This document shows positions 29,703 through 38,681 of a stretch of DNA of 64,000 bases, piece by piece; positions within the stretch are counted from its first letter, which is position 1, and each line of letters opens with the position of its first letter. The translations under genes and the position numbers were made by a program. The stretch is from assembly GCF_040744945.1 (NCBI RefSeq), contig NZ_CP160453.1, forward strand, positions 4,092,001 to 4,156,000, read 5' to 3'. This stretch comes from Saccharothrix sp. HUAS TT1. Its GTDB lineage: Bacteria > Actinomycetota > Actinomycetes > Mycobacteriales > Pseudonocardiaceae. The notes under the pieces were generated by a model that saw only the letters and a program-made list of their open reading frames with translations, had not been told where the DNA came from and searched no databases.

Positions 29703-30872
29703 CTACCAGGTGACCGGCAGCGCGCGCAGGCCGTAGATCGGGGCGTCGAACTTGAACCCGACCTCCTCGAACGGCACGGCCAGGCGCAGGTCCGGCAGTT
29801 CCGCCGGCAGCACCCGCAGCGCCACGCGCATCTCCAGCCGCGCCAGCAGGTGCCCGACGCACTGGTGCACGCCGCTGCCGAACGCGAGGTGCGCCCGCGC
29901 GTCCCGCCGCAGGTCGAGGCGGTCCGGTTCGGGGAACGCCGCCGGGTCGCGGTTGGCCGCGAACAGCGACGCGATCACGCCCTCGCCCGCGCCGAGCACC
30001 GTCCCGCCGACCGCCGCCTCACCGACCACCGCCCGCACCACCCCGTGGTGCACGGGGCTGAGGTAGCGCAGCAGCTCCTCCACCGCGTTGTCGACCAGGT
30101 CCGGCGACGCGACCAGCGCCTCCCACCACGACCGCTCCCGCTGCAGCGCCAGCACCGACAGCGCGATCGAGTTCGCCGTCGTCTCGTGCCCGCCGACGAG
30201 CAGCAGCACGGTCATCCCGACCGCCTCCTCGTCGGTCAGCCCCGGCTCGGCGACCAACCGGCTGACCAGGTCGTCGCGCGGCTCCGCCCGTCGGGCCCGG
30301 ACGAGGTCGGCCAGGTACCCGTGCAGCTCGTCCAGCGCGGCCCGCACCCGCTCCGCCGACAGCGACCGGTCGAGGTGCGCCCGGCTGCGGGTGGAGAAGA
30401 AGTCCTGGTCGGCCGCCGGCACGCCGAGCAGCAGGCAGATCACGTCCGACGGCACGGGCAGCGCGAACGCCGTCACCAGGTCCGCGGGCCGGGGGCCCGA
30501 GCGCATCGCCGCCAGCCGCTCCCGCGCGATCCGCTCCACCTCGGGCCGCAGCGCGGTCATCCGCCGCACGGTGAACTCGCCGGTCAGCAGCCGCCGGTAC
30601 CGGGTGTGCTCGGGCGGGTCGGTGACCAGGAAGCTGCCGGGCGCGGCCTCGCGGTCCACCACCGGCCGCAGCTGCGGGAAGCCCGGCCTGCTCGGGTCCG
30701 ACGAGAACCGCCCGTGGTCGCGCAGCACCGCGCGCACGTCGTCGTACCTGGTCACCAGGTGCGCCTGCTGACCGTGCCGCAACGACACCGGGGACACCGG
30801 CGCGCGCGCCCGCAACGACGCGAACTCGGCCGGCGGGTCGAACCCGGGACGGCGCGCGATCGGGTAGTCCAT
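29703..30872 (-). CDS. Cytochrome P450 monooxygenase
   Basis: A 389-residue bacterial class-I P450. The I-helix has VGGHETTANS with the acid-alcohol pair replaced as G-H-E-T-T; the ExxR is in EELLR; the haem loop is AFGSGVHQCVG with Cys338 as thiolate ligand. EHTRYRRLL is the C-helix. No ferredoxin or reductase gene is adjacent, so redox partners come from elsewhere. Divergent from a CoA transferase, 51 bp apart. It resembles CYP105/107-like hydroxylases of secondary metabolism or xenobiotics; substrate not predictable. Confidence 0.93.
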   Translation of the reverse strand: MDYPIARRPGFDPPAEFASLRARAPVSPVSLRHGQQAHLVTRYDDVRAVLRDHGRFSSDPSRPGFPQLRPVVDREAAPGSFLVTDPPEHTRYRRLLTGEFTVRRMTALRPEVERIARERLAAMRSGPRPADLVTAFALPVPSDVICLLLGVPAADQDFFSTRSRAHLDRSLSAERVRAALDELHGYLADLVRARRAEPRDDLVSRLVAEPGLTDEEAVGMTVLLLVGGHETTANSIALSVLALQRERSWWEALVASPDLVDNAVEELLRYLSPVHHGVVRAVVGEAAVGGTVLGAGEGVIASLFAANRDPAAFPEPDRLDLRRDARAHLAFGSGVHQCVGHLLARLEMRVALRVLPAELPDLRLAVPFEEVGFKFDAPIYGLRALPVTW

Positions 30873-30880
30873 GGTGATCG

Positions 30881-30886
30881 ACCTTA
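30881..30886 (-). promoter_or_regulatory. -10 box (TAAGGT, complement) of probable leaderless P450 gene
   Basis: On the minus strand TATAAGGT ends 8 nt before the P450 ATG, with no Shine-Dalgarno between, so the mRNA is probably leaderless. Confidence 0.5.
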
Positions 30887-30923
30887 TAGCCGACGACGGG
30901 CCGGAGGAGCGCACACTGCGACC

Positions 30924-32216
30924 GTGGACCCGGTGACAGCGCACGCCTGGGCGGCCCTCGGCGGCCGACCCGGACCGACGACCGTGACCTACACCCCGGC
31001 GGGTGAGGTGCTGAGCGCCCGCCTGCCCGTCCGGGAGATGGCCCGCGCCACCGTCGGCGCCTGCGCGCTCGCGGCGGCCGAGCTGTCCGCGATCCGCAAC
31101 GGCGTCCCGGTGCGACCGGTCACCGTGCACGAAGCCGCCGTCGCCACCGCGTTCGTCAGCGAACGCCACCTGCGCGTCGACGGGCGGCGGGGCGCCGGGT
31201 TCGCGCCGCTGTCCGGCTTCTGGCGCACCGCCGACGGCTGGGTCCGCACCCACGCCAACTACCCGCACCACCGCGCCCGCCTGCTGGACGCCCTGGGCGT
31301 CACCGACCGGGCGTCGCTGGAGCGCGAGCTGGCGACCCGCCGGGCCGTCGACGTCCAGGAGACCGTCCACCGGGCGGGCGGCCTGGCCGTCGCCGTGGCG
31401 ACCGAGCCGGACCCGACCAGGCGCCCGCTGGTCGAGACCCGTCCGACCGGGGCCGGGAAGCGCGTCCTCCCGCCGTCCGACCGCCCGGCCGACGGCGTCC
31501 GCGTCCTCGACCTGACCAGGGTGATCGCCGGCCCGGTCGCCACCCGCACCCTGGCCGCCCTCGGCGCCGACGTCCTGCGCGTCGACCCGCCGCACCTGCC
31601 CGAGGACCCCGACGTCCACGCGGACACCGGTCCGGGCAAGCGCTCCACGCTGCTCGACCTCGCCGACCGGCACGACCGGCGCGCGTTCGACGACCTGCTG
31701 GACCGGGCCGACGTCGTCGTCACCGGCTACCGGCCGGGCGCGCTGGACCGCCACGGCCTGTCGCCCGACGCCCTGCGCGACCGGCGCCCCGACCTGGTCG
31801 TCGCCCAGCTCTCCGCCTGGGGCCACACCGGCGGGTGGGCGGACCGGCGCGGCTTCGACAGCCTCGTCCAGGCCGCCACCGGCATCGCGGCCGTCGAGGG
31901 CGCCGGCGGCACACCCGGCGCCCTGCCCGCGCAGGCCCTCGACCACGGCACCGGCTACCTGCTCGCCGCCGCCGTGCTGCGCGGTCTCGCCGAACCGGGC
32001 GGCCGGCACGTCCGGCTGTCGCTGGCCGGCACCGCGTCCTGGCTGCTGCACGACGTCGGGGCCACTCCGACCGAGGGCCACTACGACCCCGAACCGTGGC
32101 TGGTCGAGACCCCGTCACCGCACGGCCTCCTCCACCACGCCCGCCCACCGCTCGGCGGCACGTGGGACCACCCGCCGACCACCTGGGGCTCCGACGAGCC
32201 GCGATGGCTCACCTGA
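30924..32216 (+). CDS. CaiB/BaiF-type (family III) CoA transferase
   Basis: A 430-residue acyl-CoA transferase. The C-terminal half has the family core: VRVLDLTRVIAGPVATRTLAALGADVLRVD, the DLADRHDRRAFDDLLDRADVVVTGYRPGALDRHGL block and the LVVAQLSAWG strand. The catalytic Asp is expected near PGKRSTLLDL. The N-terminal about 190 residues are a divergent arm. It would move CoA between organic acids. GTG 30924 is 51 bp from the divergent P450 start. Pairing with a P450 suggests degradation or activation of an oxidised acid. Confidence 0.85.
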   Translation: MDPVTAHAWAALGGRPGPTTVTYTPAGEVLSARLPVREMARATVGACALAAAELSAIRNGVPVRPVTVHEAAVATAFVSERHLRVDGRRGAGFAPLSGFWRTADGWVRTHANYPHHRARLLDALGVTDRASLERELATRRAVDVQETVHRAGGLAVAVATEPDPTRRPLVETRPTGAGKRVLPPSDRPADGVRVLDLTRVIAGPVATRTLAALGADVLRVDPPHLPEDPDVHADTGPGKRSTLLDLADRHDRRAFDDLLDRADVVVTGYRPGALDRHGLSPDALRDRRPDLVVAQLSAWGHTGGWADRRGFDSLVQAATGIAAVEGAGGTPGALPAQALDHGTGYLLAAAVLRGLAEPGGRHVRLSLAGTASWLLHDVGATPTEGHYDPEPWLVETPSPHGLLHHARPPLGGTWDHPPTTWGSDEPRWLT

Positions 32217-32369
32217 CCGCCGGTGATCGGCTGATCCGACCCGCCCGGCGCCCCCGGTCCACAAAGGACGTGACCCGGTGGGGCGCGACTCAGGTGAAGA
32301 TCGGCCCGCGTGGTGAGCGGACAAGGGGCTGGTGGGAGTGTTACCACTGAAACGCACGTTCGAGGGCTG

Positions 32370-32381
32370 ACCCGATCGGGT
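32370..32381. promoter_or_regulatory. 12-bp perfect palindrome ACCCGATCGGGT before kinase gene
   Basis: A perfect 12-bp palindrome sits 40 bp before the kinase GTG, in a 205-bp gap without other features. It may be a regulatory site; no cognate protein is evident. Confidence 0.35.
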
Positions 32382-32421
32382 ACCCCCGTCGCCGGACGTG
32401 CGAGCGACGTTGGGAGCACGG

Positions 32422-34119
32422 GTGGAGGACCGCACAATCGCAGGCCGGTACCGGCTGACCGAGAGGATCGGCGCGGGTGGGATGGGGGTGGTGTGGCGGG
32501 CCGAGGACCAGCGGCTGCGCCGCATCGTCGCGGTCAAGGAACTGCTGTCCCGCACCGGGTTCGACCAGGAGTCGATCGACCGCGCGGTCCGCGAGGGGCG
32601 CATCGCGGCCCGGTTGACCCACCCCAACGTGATCGCGCTGTACGACGTGGTCGAGCAGGACGGCCACCCGTGGCTGATCATGGAGTACCTGCCGTCGCGC
32701 AGCCTGGCCACGGTGATGACCGAGCGCGGCACCCTGTCGCCCGAAGAGGTGGTCCGGCTCGGCGTGCAGCTGGCGGCCGGGCTGTCCGCCGCGCACACGG
32801 CCGGTGTCGTGCACCGGGACGTCAAGCCGGGCAACGTGCTGGTCACCGAGTTCGGCACGGTCAAGGTCACCGACTTCGGCACCTCGCGCGCGACCGACGA
32901 GGCGACCGTCACCGCGTCCGGGATGCTCGTCGGCACGCCCGCCTACCTGGCGCCGGAGGTGGCGCGGGGCGGCGCGGGCGGGTTCCCGGCGGACGTGTTC
33001 GCGCTGGGCGCGACCCTCTACGCGGCGACCGAGGGCACGCCGCCGTTCGGCGTGGACGGCAACACCATCGCCCTGCTGCACCGGGTCGCCGACGGCCGGT
33101 TCCCGCCGCCGCGCAACGCCGGTCCGCTGGCGCCGGTGCTGATGCGCCTGCTCGACCCCAACCCGGAGACCCGGCCGACCATGCCCGAGGCCGAGCGGAT
33201 GCTGCGGACCGTGCGGTTCGACGGCGCCCCGACCCCGGTCCCGCCGCCGCCGACCCCGACCGCGCTCCTGGCCTCGCCGCTGGACCCGGTGCCCGACCCC
33301 GAACCGAAACCCGAACCGAAGCCCGCACCCACCCCGACACCGGCTCCGACGCCCACCCCGGCTCCGACGCCCACCCCCGCACCCACCCCGGCGCCGACCC
33401 GGTACGAGTCGCCGGTTCCCGGCGGGTCCGCGGCCGAGCGCCCGCCCACGACCACCCCGCCGCCCGCCGCCGCCCGGTCCGAGCACCCCGCCCCGCCGCC
33501 GGCCGGCCGGTCCGGTGGCTCCGGGTCGCCGCCCGCCGGCGAGGAGAAGCGAGGCGACCGCAAGGCTCTCGTCGCGCTCGCGATCGTCGCCCTGATCGCC
33601 GTCGTCTCGGTGGTCTACCTGCTCAACCGGGACGACGGCTCACCCTCGGCCGGTCCGGACGTGACCACCACGACCCAGCAGCCGACCACCGACGCCCAGC
33701 CGCCCCGAACCAGCGCGGAGCAGGAGCAGACCACCACCGCCGCTGCCGAGACCACGACCACCACCACGGCGGAACCGACGACCGAGAGCCCGGAGCAGCC
33801 CCAGCCGCCCGCCGACGTCAGCGCCGACCGGGCGTTGAGCGAGTACTACGGCCTGCTGCCGAACAACCTGGAAACCGCCTACGGCCGGCTGACCGACCGC
33901 TTCAAGGCGTCCCGGACGCCCACCTTCGCCGACTACCAGGGCTGGTGGGGCCAGATGAGCGCGGTGAACGTCAGCAACGTGCAGGCCGTCGGCCCGGAGA
34001 CGGTGTCGGCGACGGTGTCGTACACGTTCAAGTCCGGCGGCACCCAGTCCGAGCAGCACGTCTACACGCTGGTCAAGGTCAACGGCCAGTGGGCGATCGA
34101 CACCCAGAACGGGGCGTAG
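32422..34119 (+). CDS. Transmembrane Ser/Thr protein kinase (PknB type)
   Basis: A 565-residue receptor kinase. Residues about 8-268 are a Hanks-type kinase with GAGGMG loop, K39 in VAVKEL, HRDVKPGN (D133), DFGTS and LAPE. A Pro/Ala/Thr-rich juxtamembrane segment (about 275-380, with PTPAPTPTPAP repeats) precedes one membrane helix at 382-403. The outside part has Thr-rich spacers and a C-terminal NTF2-like domain of about 110 residues (ALSEYYGLLPNNLETAYGRLTDRFK...VNGQWAID). No PASTA repeats, so it does not sense peptidoglycan like PknB. GTG 32422 is preferred (GGGA upstream) over one 24 bp earlier. Confidence 0.92.
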   Translation: MEDRTIAGRYRLTERIGAGGMGVVWRAEDQRLRRIVAVKELLSRTGFDQESIDRAVREGRIAARLTHPNVIALYDVVEQDGHPWLIMEYLPSRSLATVMTERGTLSPEEVVRLGVQLAAGLSAAHTAGVVHRDVKPGNVLVTEFGTVKVTDFGTSRATDEATVTASGMLVGTPAYLAPEVARGGAGGFPADVFALGATLYAATEGTPPFGVDGNTIALLHRVADGRFPPPRNAGPLAPVLMRLLDPNPETRPTMPEAERMLRTVRFDGAPTPVPPPPTPTALLASPLDPVPDPEPKPEPKPAPTPTPAPTPTPAPTPTPAPTPAPTRYESPVPGGSAAERPPTTTPPPAAARSEHPAPPPAGRSGGSGSPPAGEEKRGDRKALVALAIVALIAVVSVVYLLNRDDGSPSAGPDVTTTTQQPTTDAQPPRTSAEQEQTTTAAAETTTTTTAEPTTESPEQPQPPADVSADRALSEYYGLLPNNLETAYGRLTDRFKASRTPTFADYQGWWGQMSAVNVSNVQAVGPETVSATVSYTFKSGGTQSEQHVYTLVKVNGQWAIDTQNGA

Positions 34120-34131
34120 CCGGGAGCGGAG

Positions 34132-34159
34132 GGCCGGGCCGGCGCGTGCCGGCCCGGCC
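34132..34159. terminator. Bidirectional terminator between kinase and GNAT genes
   Basis: A perfect 12-bp all-GC stem (34132-34143 with 34148-34159, GCGT loop) in the 48-bp gap between convergent genes. Confidence 0.85.
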
Positions 34160-34167
34160 GGGGCCGG

Positions 34168-35118
34168 TCAGTCGAGCCGGCCCCGCCACACGTCGATCAC
34201 CAGCACCGGCCGCATGCCCACCGACTCGTAGAGGCCGAGCGCGGGCGTCCGGTTGTTCGAGTCGACGTGCAGGACCGTGCCCACCCGCCCGTCGGCCGCG
34301 TCCAGGTGGAACGCGTGCCGCAGCAGGTGCTTGGCCACGCCCCGGCCCCGCGCCTCGGCGAGCACGCCGAGGTGGCCGACGTAGCCGCGGCCCTCGTCCG
34401 CGAACTGGTCGGTGCGCTCCAGGAACCCCACCGGCCGCCCGTCCAGCTCCGCCAGCCACAGCCCGGACCAGTCGAAGATCGACTTCCGGTCCTGCTTCTC
34501 GTGCCACTCCTCGTACGTGGTCGGCATGAAGCCGAAGTGCGAGGCGAACGACGCGGTCCACACCTCGTGCGCGACCCGCCGCGCGTCCTCGTCCACCGCC
34601 TGCCGCAGCACCAGCCCAGGGGCCGGCTCGGGCGGCGGCACGTCGCCGACGTGGTCGACCCGCATCCGGTGGAACGTGGTGGCGACCTCCATCCCCAGCG
34701 CGGCCACCCGCGCCGCCAGCGCCACGTCGTCCCGGTACACGCCGTGGCTGGTGGTCACGCCGTCCAGCCCGTGCTCGCGCGCCATCGCGCGGGCCCGGTC
34801 GAGCGCCCGCGCGAACAGCCAGTCGGCCAGCGCCGGGTCGCGCGCCACGACGTCCAGGTCGACCAGGCCGCTGCCGCCGTTGGCGTCGGTCGTCGCGTAC
34901 CCGGCCGGCGCGCCCGCCGCGTCGAGCACCAGCCACGCGTCGCGCTCCAGGTCGAGCCCCGGCCGGGCCAGCTCGTCCCGCATGTCCTCCAGCGTGTAGT
35001 CGGCGAACCCGATCACCGCCGTGGTGTAGTCCTGCACCAGGCCGAGGATCGCCTCGGCGTCGTCCGGGCGTGGTGACCGGGCGGTGTGACCGGCGGGGAG
35101 GGCGTTCATGGCGGACAT
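34168..35118 (-). CDS. Tandem-GNAT acetyltransferase
   Basis: A 316-residue protein with two GNAT folds. The N-terminal one (about 15-155) is degenerate. The C-terminal one (about 170-310) has the acetyl-CoA loop in VGHLGVLAEARGRGVAKHLL (Q/RxxGxG/A type) and the closing NNRTPALGLYESVGM. Double-GNAT proteins of this layout include mycothiol synthase and many uncharacterised members; this one lacks clear MshD-specific features. Start is ATG 35118 or ATG 35109; neither has a strong ribosome-binding site. It runs divergently from the M28 peptidase. Confidence 0.82.
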   Translation of the reverse strand: MSAMNALPAGHTARSPRPDDAEAILGLVQDYTTAVIGFADYTLEDMRDELARPGLDLERDAWLVLDAAGAPAGYATTDANGGSGLVDLDVVARDPALADWLFARALDRARAMAREHGLDGVTTSHGVYRDDVALAARVAALGMEVATTFHRMRVDHVGDVPPPEPAPGLVLRQAVDEDARRVAHEVWTASFASHFGFMPTTYEEWHEKQDRKSIFDWSGLWLAELDGRPVGFLERTDQFADEGRGYVGHLGVLAEARGRGVAKHLLRHAFHLDAADGRVGTVLHVDSNNRTPALGLYESVGMRPVLVIDVWRGRLD

Positions 35119-35162
35119 GGTGCGCGCGGACGGCAAGCCTGTCGAACGGGTTTCCCCGCGAC

Positions 35163-35168
35163 TAGGGT
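35163..35168 (+). promoter_or_regulatory. -10 box (TAGGGT) of probable leaderless M28 peptidase gene
   Basis: TAGGGT ends 7 nt before the chosen GTG at 35176. This spacing fits a leaderless transcript. Confidence 0.45.
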
Positions 35169-35175
35169 GCTGCGG

Positions 35176-37398
35176 GTGATCGAGGGCGTCCGGCGGGTGT
35201 GGGTGGCGGTCCTGCTCGCGGTGGTCGCCGCGGTGGGTGTGCTCGCGGTGCTGGCGTTCCGGCCGCCCGCGCCGGTGGCGGACGCGCCGGCGGACGGGTT
35301 CGCGGCCGGCCGCGCCGAGCGGCACCTGCGGGAGGTCGCCCAGCGCCCGCACCCCATCGGCTCGGCGGACAACGAGCGGGTCCGCGGCTACGTCGCCGAC
35401 ACCGCCCGCGGGTTCGGGGCCGAGGTCGAGGTGGAGTCCGACGACGTCCTGCACGGTTGGCGGGACGTGACCAGGATCGCCACGGCGCACAACGTCGTCG
35501 CCCGCGTCCGGGGCTCGGACCCGTCGGTGAGCGGCGGCAAGGCGCTGCTGCTGGTCGCGCACTACGACTCGGTGCCGACCGGGCCCGGAGCGGCCGACGA
35601 CGGCGCGGCGGTCGCGGCGATGCTGGAGACGATGCGCGCGCTGAGCACCAGTGGTGTGCGCAACGACGTCGTGTTCGTGTTCACCGACGGCGAGGAGGTC
35701 GGGACGCTCGGCGCGGAGGCGTACGTGCGGCGCCACGGCGTCGACGGGATCGGCGCGGTGCTGAACTGGGAGGCGCGCGGCAGCGGCGGGCCGGTGTGGA
35801 TGTTCGAGACGGGCGCGGCCAACGGTCCGCTGGTGTCGGCGTTCGGCGAGGCGAGCAGCAGGCCCATCGCGAACTCGTTCGCCTACGAGGTGTACCGGCG
35901 GATGCCGAACTACAGCGACTTCACCGTGTTCCAGCGGGCCGGCGCGCGGGGGCTGAACAGCGCCTTCATCGAGCACGTCGGCGACTACCACTCGCCCTAC
36001 GACGACGTGGAGCGGCTGGACCGGGGCAGCCTCCAGCACCACGGCGAGACGATGGTGGGGCTGGTCCGGGAGCTGGGCGACCGCGACCTGCGGGCGGGTG
36101 GCCCGGACGCGGTCTACTTCGACCTGTTCTCCCGGGTGCTGGTGAGCTACCCGACGTGGTTCGCGGTGGCGCTCGCCGCGGCGACGGTGCTCGCGCTGGC
36201 GGTCCTGCTGGTCCTGGGCGTCCGAAGTGGACGGTTGCGGTGGCGGGCGGTGCTCGCGGTCGCCGGGGTGGCGGTCGGCGCGGTGGTCGTGGCGGGCGCG
36301 CTGGCGTTCGCGGCGTGGGCGCTGGTGGCGGCGGTGCGGCCGGAACTGGCCTTCCTGGCGCTGTCCGAACCTCCGGAGCGGGGCTGGTTCGTCGCCGGGT
36401 TCGCGGTGCTGGGGCTGGCGGTGCTGGTCGCGGCGGCCCGGGTGGCGCGGCGGTGGTCGTCGGCCGAGGTGGTGGCCGGCGTGCTGGTGCTGACGGCCGT
36501 GCTGCTGGCGGCGGTGACGGTGGTGGTGCCGGGCGCCGGTTTCCTGTTCCAGTGGACGCTGCTGCTCGGCCTGCCCGCCCTGTGGGCGACGCGGCTGGCG
36601 TTCCTGCCCGCCCTGGTGGCCGCGGCGGTCTACCCACCGCTGGTCGGCACGATGACGGTGGCGCTGGGCATGCCGCTGAGCGCGGTCGCGGTGGTGTTCG
36701 CGGCGCTGGCGGGCGTGCTGCTGCTGCCGCTGCTGGGCGCGCTGCCGGGGCTCGGCCCGACGGCGGCGGGCGTGGCCGCGGTCGCGGTGGCGCTGCTGGC
36801 CGTGGGCCTGGTCCGGTTCGGCTTCGCGCCGACCGAGCCGCGCCCCGACTCGCTGATCTACCTGCTGGACACCGGCGCGAACGAGGCGAGCTGGCTGTCC
36901 GCCGACCCCGCGCCCGACGCGTGGACGTCGCGGGTGCTGGGGCAGGACCCGGAACGGGTGACGCTGACCGACACCCACCCGGCGCTGGACGAGCCGCTGA
37001 TGCGCGCCGACGCGCCCGACCTGGCCCTGCCCGCCCCGACCGCCGCCGTGGTGGCGTCAGCCGACGGCGACGCGCGGACCGTCACGTTCCGCGTCACGCC
37101 GACCGACCGGGCCTGGCGGACCCAGGTGACGCTGTCCGAGGACGGGCGGCGAGGCTGCCGGTTCGGCGACGCGGACCTGCCCGGCTCGAAGCTGGAGCTG
37201 TACGGGACGCTGAGCCGGGACATCACCTGCGACCTCGACCCCGGCGCCCGGCTGGGCGTCGCGGTGACCGACCACTGGATCGGCCTGCCCGCCGAGGCGG
37301 CGGCCCTGGTCGGCCCGCGCCCGCCCGACGCGATGCCGGTCCAGTCCGGCAACCGCCCCTACGACGCCGCCCTGGTCCGCGCCACCTTCGAGCTCTGA
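35176..37398 (+). CDS. M28-family membrane metallopeptidase
   Basis: A 740-residue integral membrane aminopeptidase-like protein, similar in layout to the vacuolar membrane protease/FXNA group. One N-terminal membrane helix (about 8-28) is followed by an M28 domain outside the cytoplasm with zinc ligands H129 and D131 (AHYDSV), D141/D142 (GAADDGA), E173/E174 (TDGEEVG) and a late HSPYDD histidine. About eight hydrophobic helices (about 315-560) precede a C-terminal extracytoplasmic domain. It would trim peptides at the cell surface; a substrate cannot be named. Start taken at GTG 35176; GTG 35167 is possible. Confidence 0.88.
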   Translation: MIEGVRRVWVAVLLAVVAAVGVLAVLAFRPPAPVADAPADGFAAGRAERHLREVAQRPHPIGSADNERVRGYVADTARGFGAEVEVESDDVLHGWRDVTRIATAHNVVARVRGSDPSVSGGKALLLVAHYDSVPTGPGAADDGAAVAAMLETMRALSTSGVRNDVVFVFTDGEEVGTLGAEAYVRRHGVDGIGAVLNWEARGSGGPVWMFETGAANGPLVSAFGEASSRPIANSFAYEVYRRMPNYSDFTVFQRAGARGLNSAFIEHVGDYHSPYDDVERLDRGSLQHHGETMVGLVRELGDRDLRAGGPDAVYFDLFSRVLVSYPTWFAVALAAATVLALAVLLVLGVRSGRLRWRAVLAVAGVAVGAVVVAGALAFAAWALVAAVRPELAFLALSEPPERGWFVAGFAVLGLAVLVAAARVARRWSSAEVVAGVLVLTAVLLAAVTVVVPGAGFLFQWTLLLGLPALWATRLAFLPALVAAAVYPPLVGTMTVALGMPLSAVAVVFAALAGVLLLPLLGALPGLGPTAAGVAAVAVALLAVGLVRFGFAPTEPRPDSLIYLLDTGANEASWLSADPAPDAWTSRVLGQDPERVTLTDTHPALDEPLMRADAPDLALPAPTAAVVASADGDARTVTFRVTPTDRAWRTQVTLSEDGRRGCRFGDADLPGSKLELYGTLSRDITCDLDPGARLGVAVTDHWIGLPAEAAALVGPRPPDAMPVQSGNRPYDAALVRATFEL

Positions 37399-37439
37399 CC
37401 GCCGAGCACGCGGGCGCGCTCACAGTCGTGCAGGGTGCC

Positions 37440-37790
37440 TTCCGCCGGCCGGTTCACCGGCAGGCGCGCGGCGCGGTAGGGGACCGCTCGTCGGCGGTGT
37501 GCGGCATGCTCCTGGACGCCGAAGTTGTGCACCGCCAGGTCCTGTGGTCGTGGATCGAGTTGAACACCTCGCCGGGCGTGGCGTCCTCCAGCCAGAACAG
37601 GTCGTACGACTCCAGCGCCTTGCCCAGCCGCACCGCCTCGAACACACCGGGCACGTGCCGCAGGTACGCGCGGGTGTCCCAGGTCTCCTCCACCGGCAGC
37701 GCCGTCGGCCGCGCGGGCTCGTAGTCGTACCGCCCGAGCTGGTCGTCCGCGAGTCCACCGGTCCGCTGACCAGCCGGAAGGTCGCCGGAC
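37440..37790 (-). pseudogene. Remnant of a D-mannonate dehydratase/RspA-like (enolase superfamily) gene
   Basis: On the minus strand, short pieces match consecutive parts of RspA/mannonate dehydratase proteins with the intervening regions deleted: GRYDYEPA...VEETWDTRAYLRHVPGVFEAVR, then LGKALESYDLFWLEDATP, then GEVFNSIHDH, and, in another frame, LAVHNFGVQEH followed by MPHTADE in the first frame. The conserved metal-ligand region between these pieces is gone and at least one frameshift is present. About 400 residues are reduced to roughly 115 codons, so the gene is dead. An open frame on this strand still spans part of it but encodes no functional fold. Confidence 0.82.
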
Positions 37791-37795
37791 GCGGG

Positions 37796-37801
37796 TAAAG
37801 T
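37796..37801 (+). promoter_or_regulatory. -10 box (TAAAGT) of probable leaderless Sir2 gene
   Basis: TAAAGT ends 7 nt before the ATG at 37809, at the decayed 5' edge of the pseudogene; no Shine-Dalgarno follows. Confidence 0.5.
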
Positions 37802-37808
37802 GGACGCC

Positions 37809-38681
37809 ATGCGCACACGGCCGACGTTGAGCTGGACGCCGACCGGCGCACCGCTGCCGCGCACGACCAGCCTGGACGAGGTGGCGCCGGTGCTCGCCCG
37901 GGGCCGGGTGCTGGTGCTCAGCGGCGCCGGCCTGTCCACCGAGTCCGGCATCCCGGACTACCGGGGCGCGGCGGGCAGCCTGCGCAAGCACACCCCGATG
38001 ACCTACGAGGAGTTCGTGGGCGACGTCGAGGGCAGGCGGCGGTACTGGGCGCGCAGCCACCTCGGCTGGCGGACCATCGCCCGCGCCGCGCCCAACACCG
38101 GCCACCACGCGGTGGCGCGGCTGCACGCCCGCGGCCACCTGTCCGGCGTCATCACGCAGAACGTCGACGGCCTGCACCAGGCCGCCGGCACGCCCGACGT
38201 GGTCGAGCTGCACGGCGGCCTGGACCGGGTGGTGTGCCTGGACTGCGGCGCGGTGAGCGCCCGGGAAGCCCTCGACCGCCGGTTCCGCGCCGCCAACCCC
38301 TCGTTCGAGGCGACCTCCGACCGGGTCAACCCCGACGGCGACGTGGACCTGCCCGAGTCCGAGGTGCGGTCGTTCCGGCTGGTCGGGTGCGCCGACTGCG
38401 GCGACGGCGTGCTGAAGCCGGACGTGGTGTTCTTCGGCGAGAACGTGCCCCGGGCGCGCGTCGAGCGGTGCTACGACCTGGTCGACTCCGCCGACGCGCT
38501 GCTGGTGCTCGGCTCGTCGCTGACGGTCATGTCCGGCCTGCGCTTCGTCCGCCGCGCCGCGACCGCCGGCACGCCCGTGCTGATCGTCAACCAGGGCGAG
38601 ACCAGGGGCGACGTCCACGCGACCGTCCGCGTCGACCTGCCGCTGGGCCGGGCCCTGACCGACCTGCTCGACCGGCTCTAG
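37809..38681 (+). CDS. Sir2-family NAD-dependent protein deacylase
   Basis: A 290-residue sirtuin. It has the NAD-binding GAGLSTESGIPDYRG (from residue 39), TQNVDGLH and the catalytic H135 in ELHGGL. A four-cysteine zinc site is formed by C143xxC146 and C194xxC197, and the late GSSLTVMSG and IVNQGET strands are present. It removes acyl groups from lysines, with NAD as co-substrate. An in-frame GTG 9 bp earlier is an alternative start. Its TAG stop overlaps the stop of the convergent methyltransferase. Confidence 0.93.
   Translation: MRTRPTLSWTPTGAPLPRTTSLDEVAPVLARGRVLVLSGAGLSTESGIPDYRGAAGSLRKHTPMTYEEFVGDVEGRRRYWARSHLGWRTIARAAPNTGHHAVARLHARGHLSGVITQNVDGLHQAAGTPDVVELHGGLDRVVCLDCGAVSAREALDRRFRAANPSFEATSDRVNPDGDVDLPESEVRSFRLVGCADCGDGVLKPDVVFFGENVPRARVERCYDLVDSADALLVLGSSLTVMSGLRFVRRAATAGTPVLIVNQGETRGDVHATVRVDLPLGRALTDLLDRL

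Noticed and set aside
37454..37951. 165-residue minus-strand gene starting inside sir2
   Set aside because: The first 50 residues are antisense to sir2 and the rest are fragments of the mannonate-dehydratase pseudogene with catalytic parts missing.
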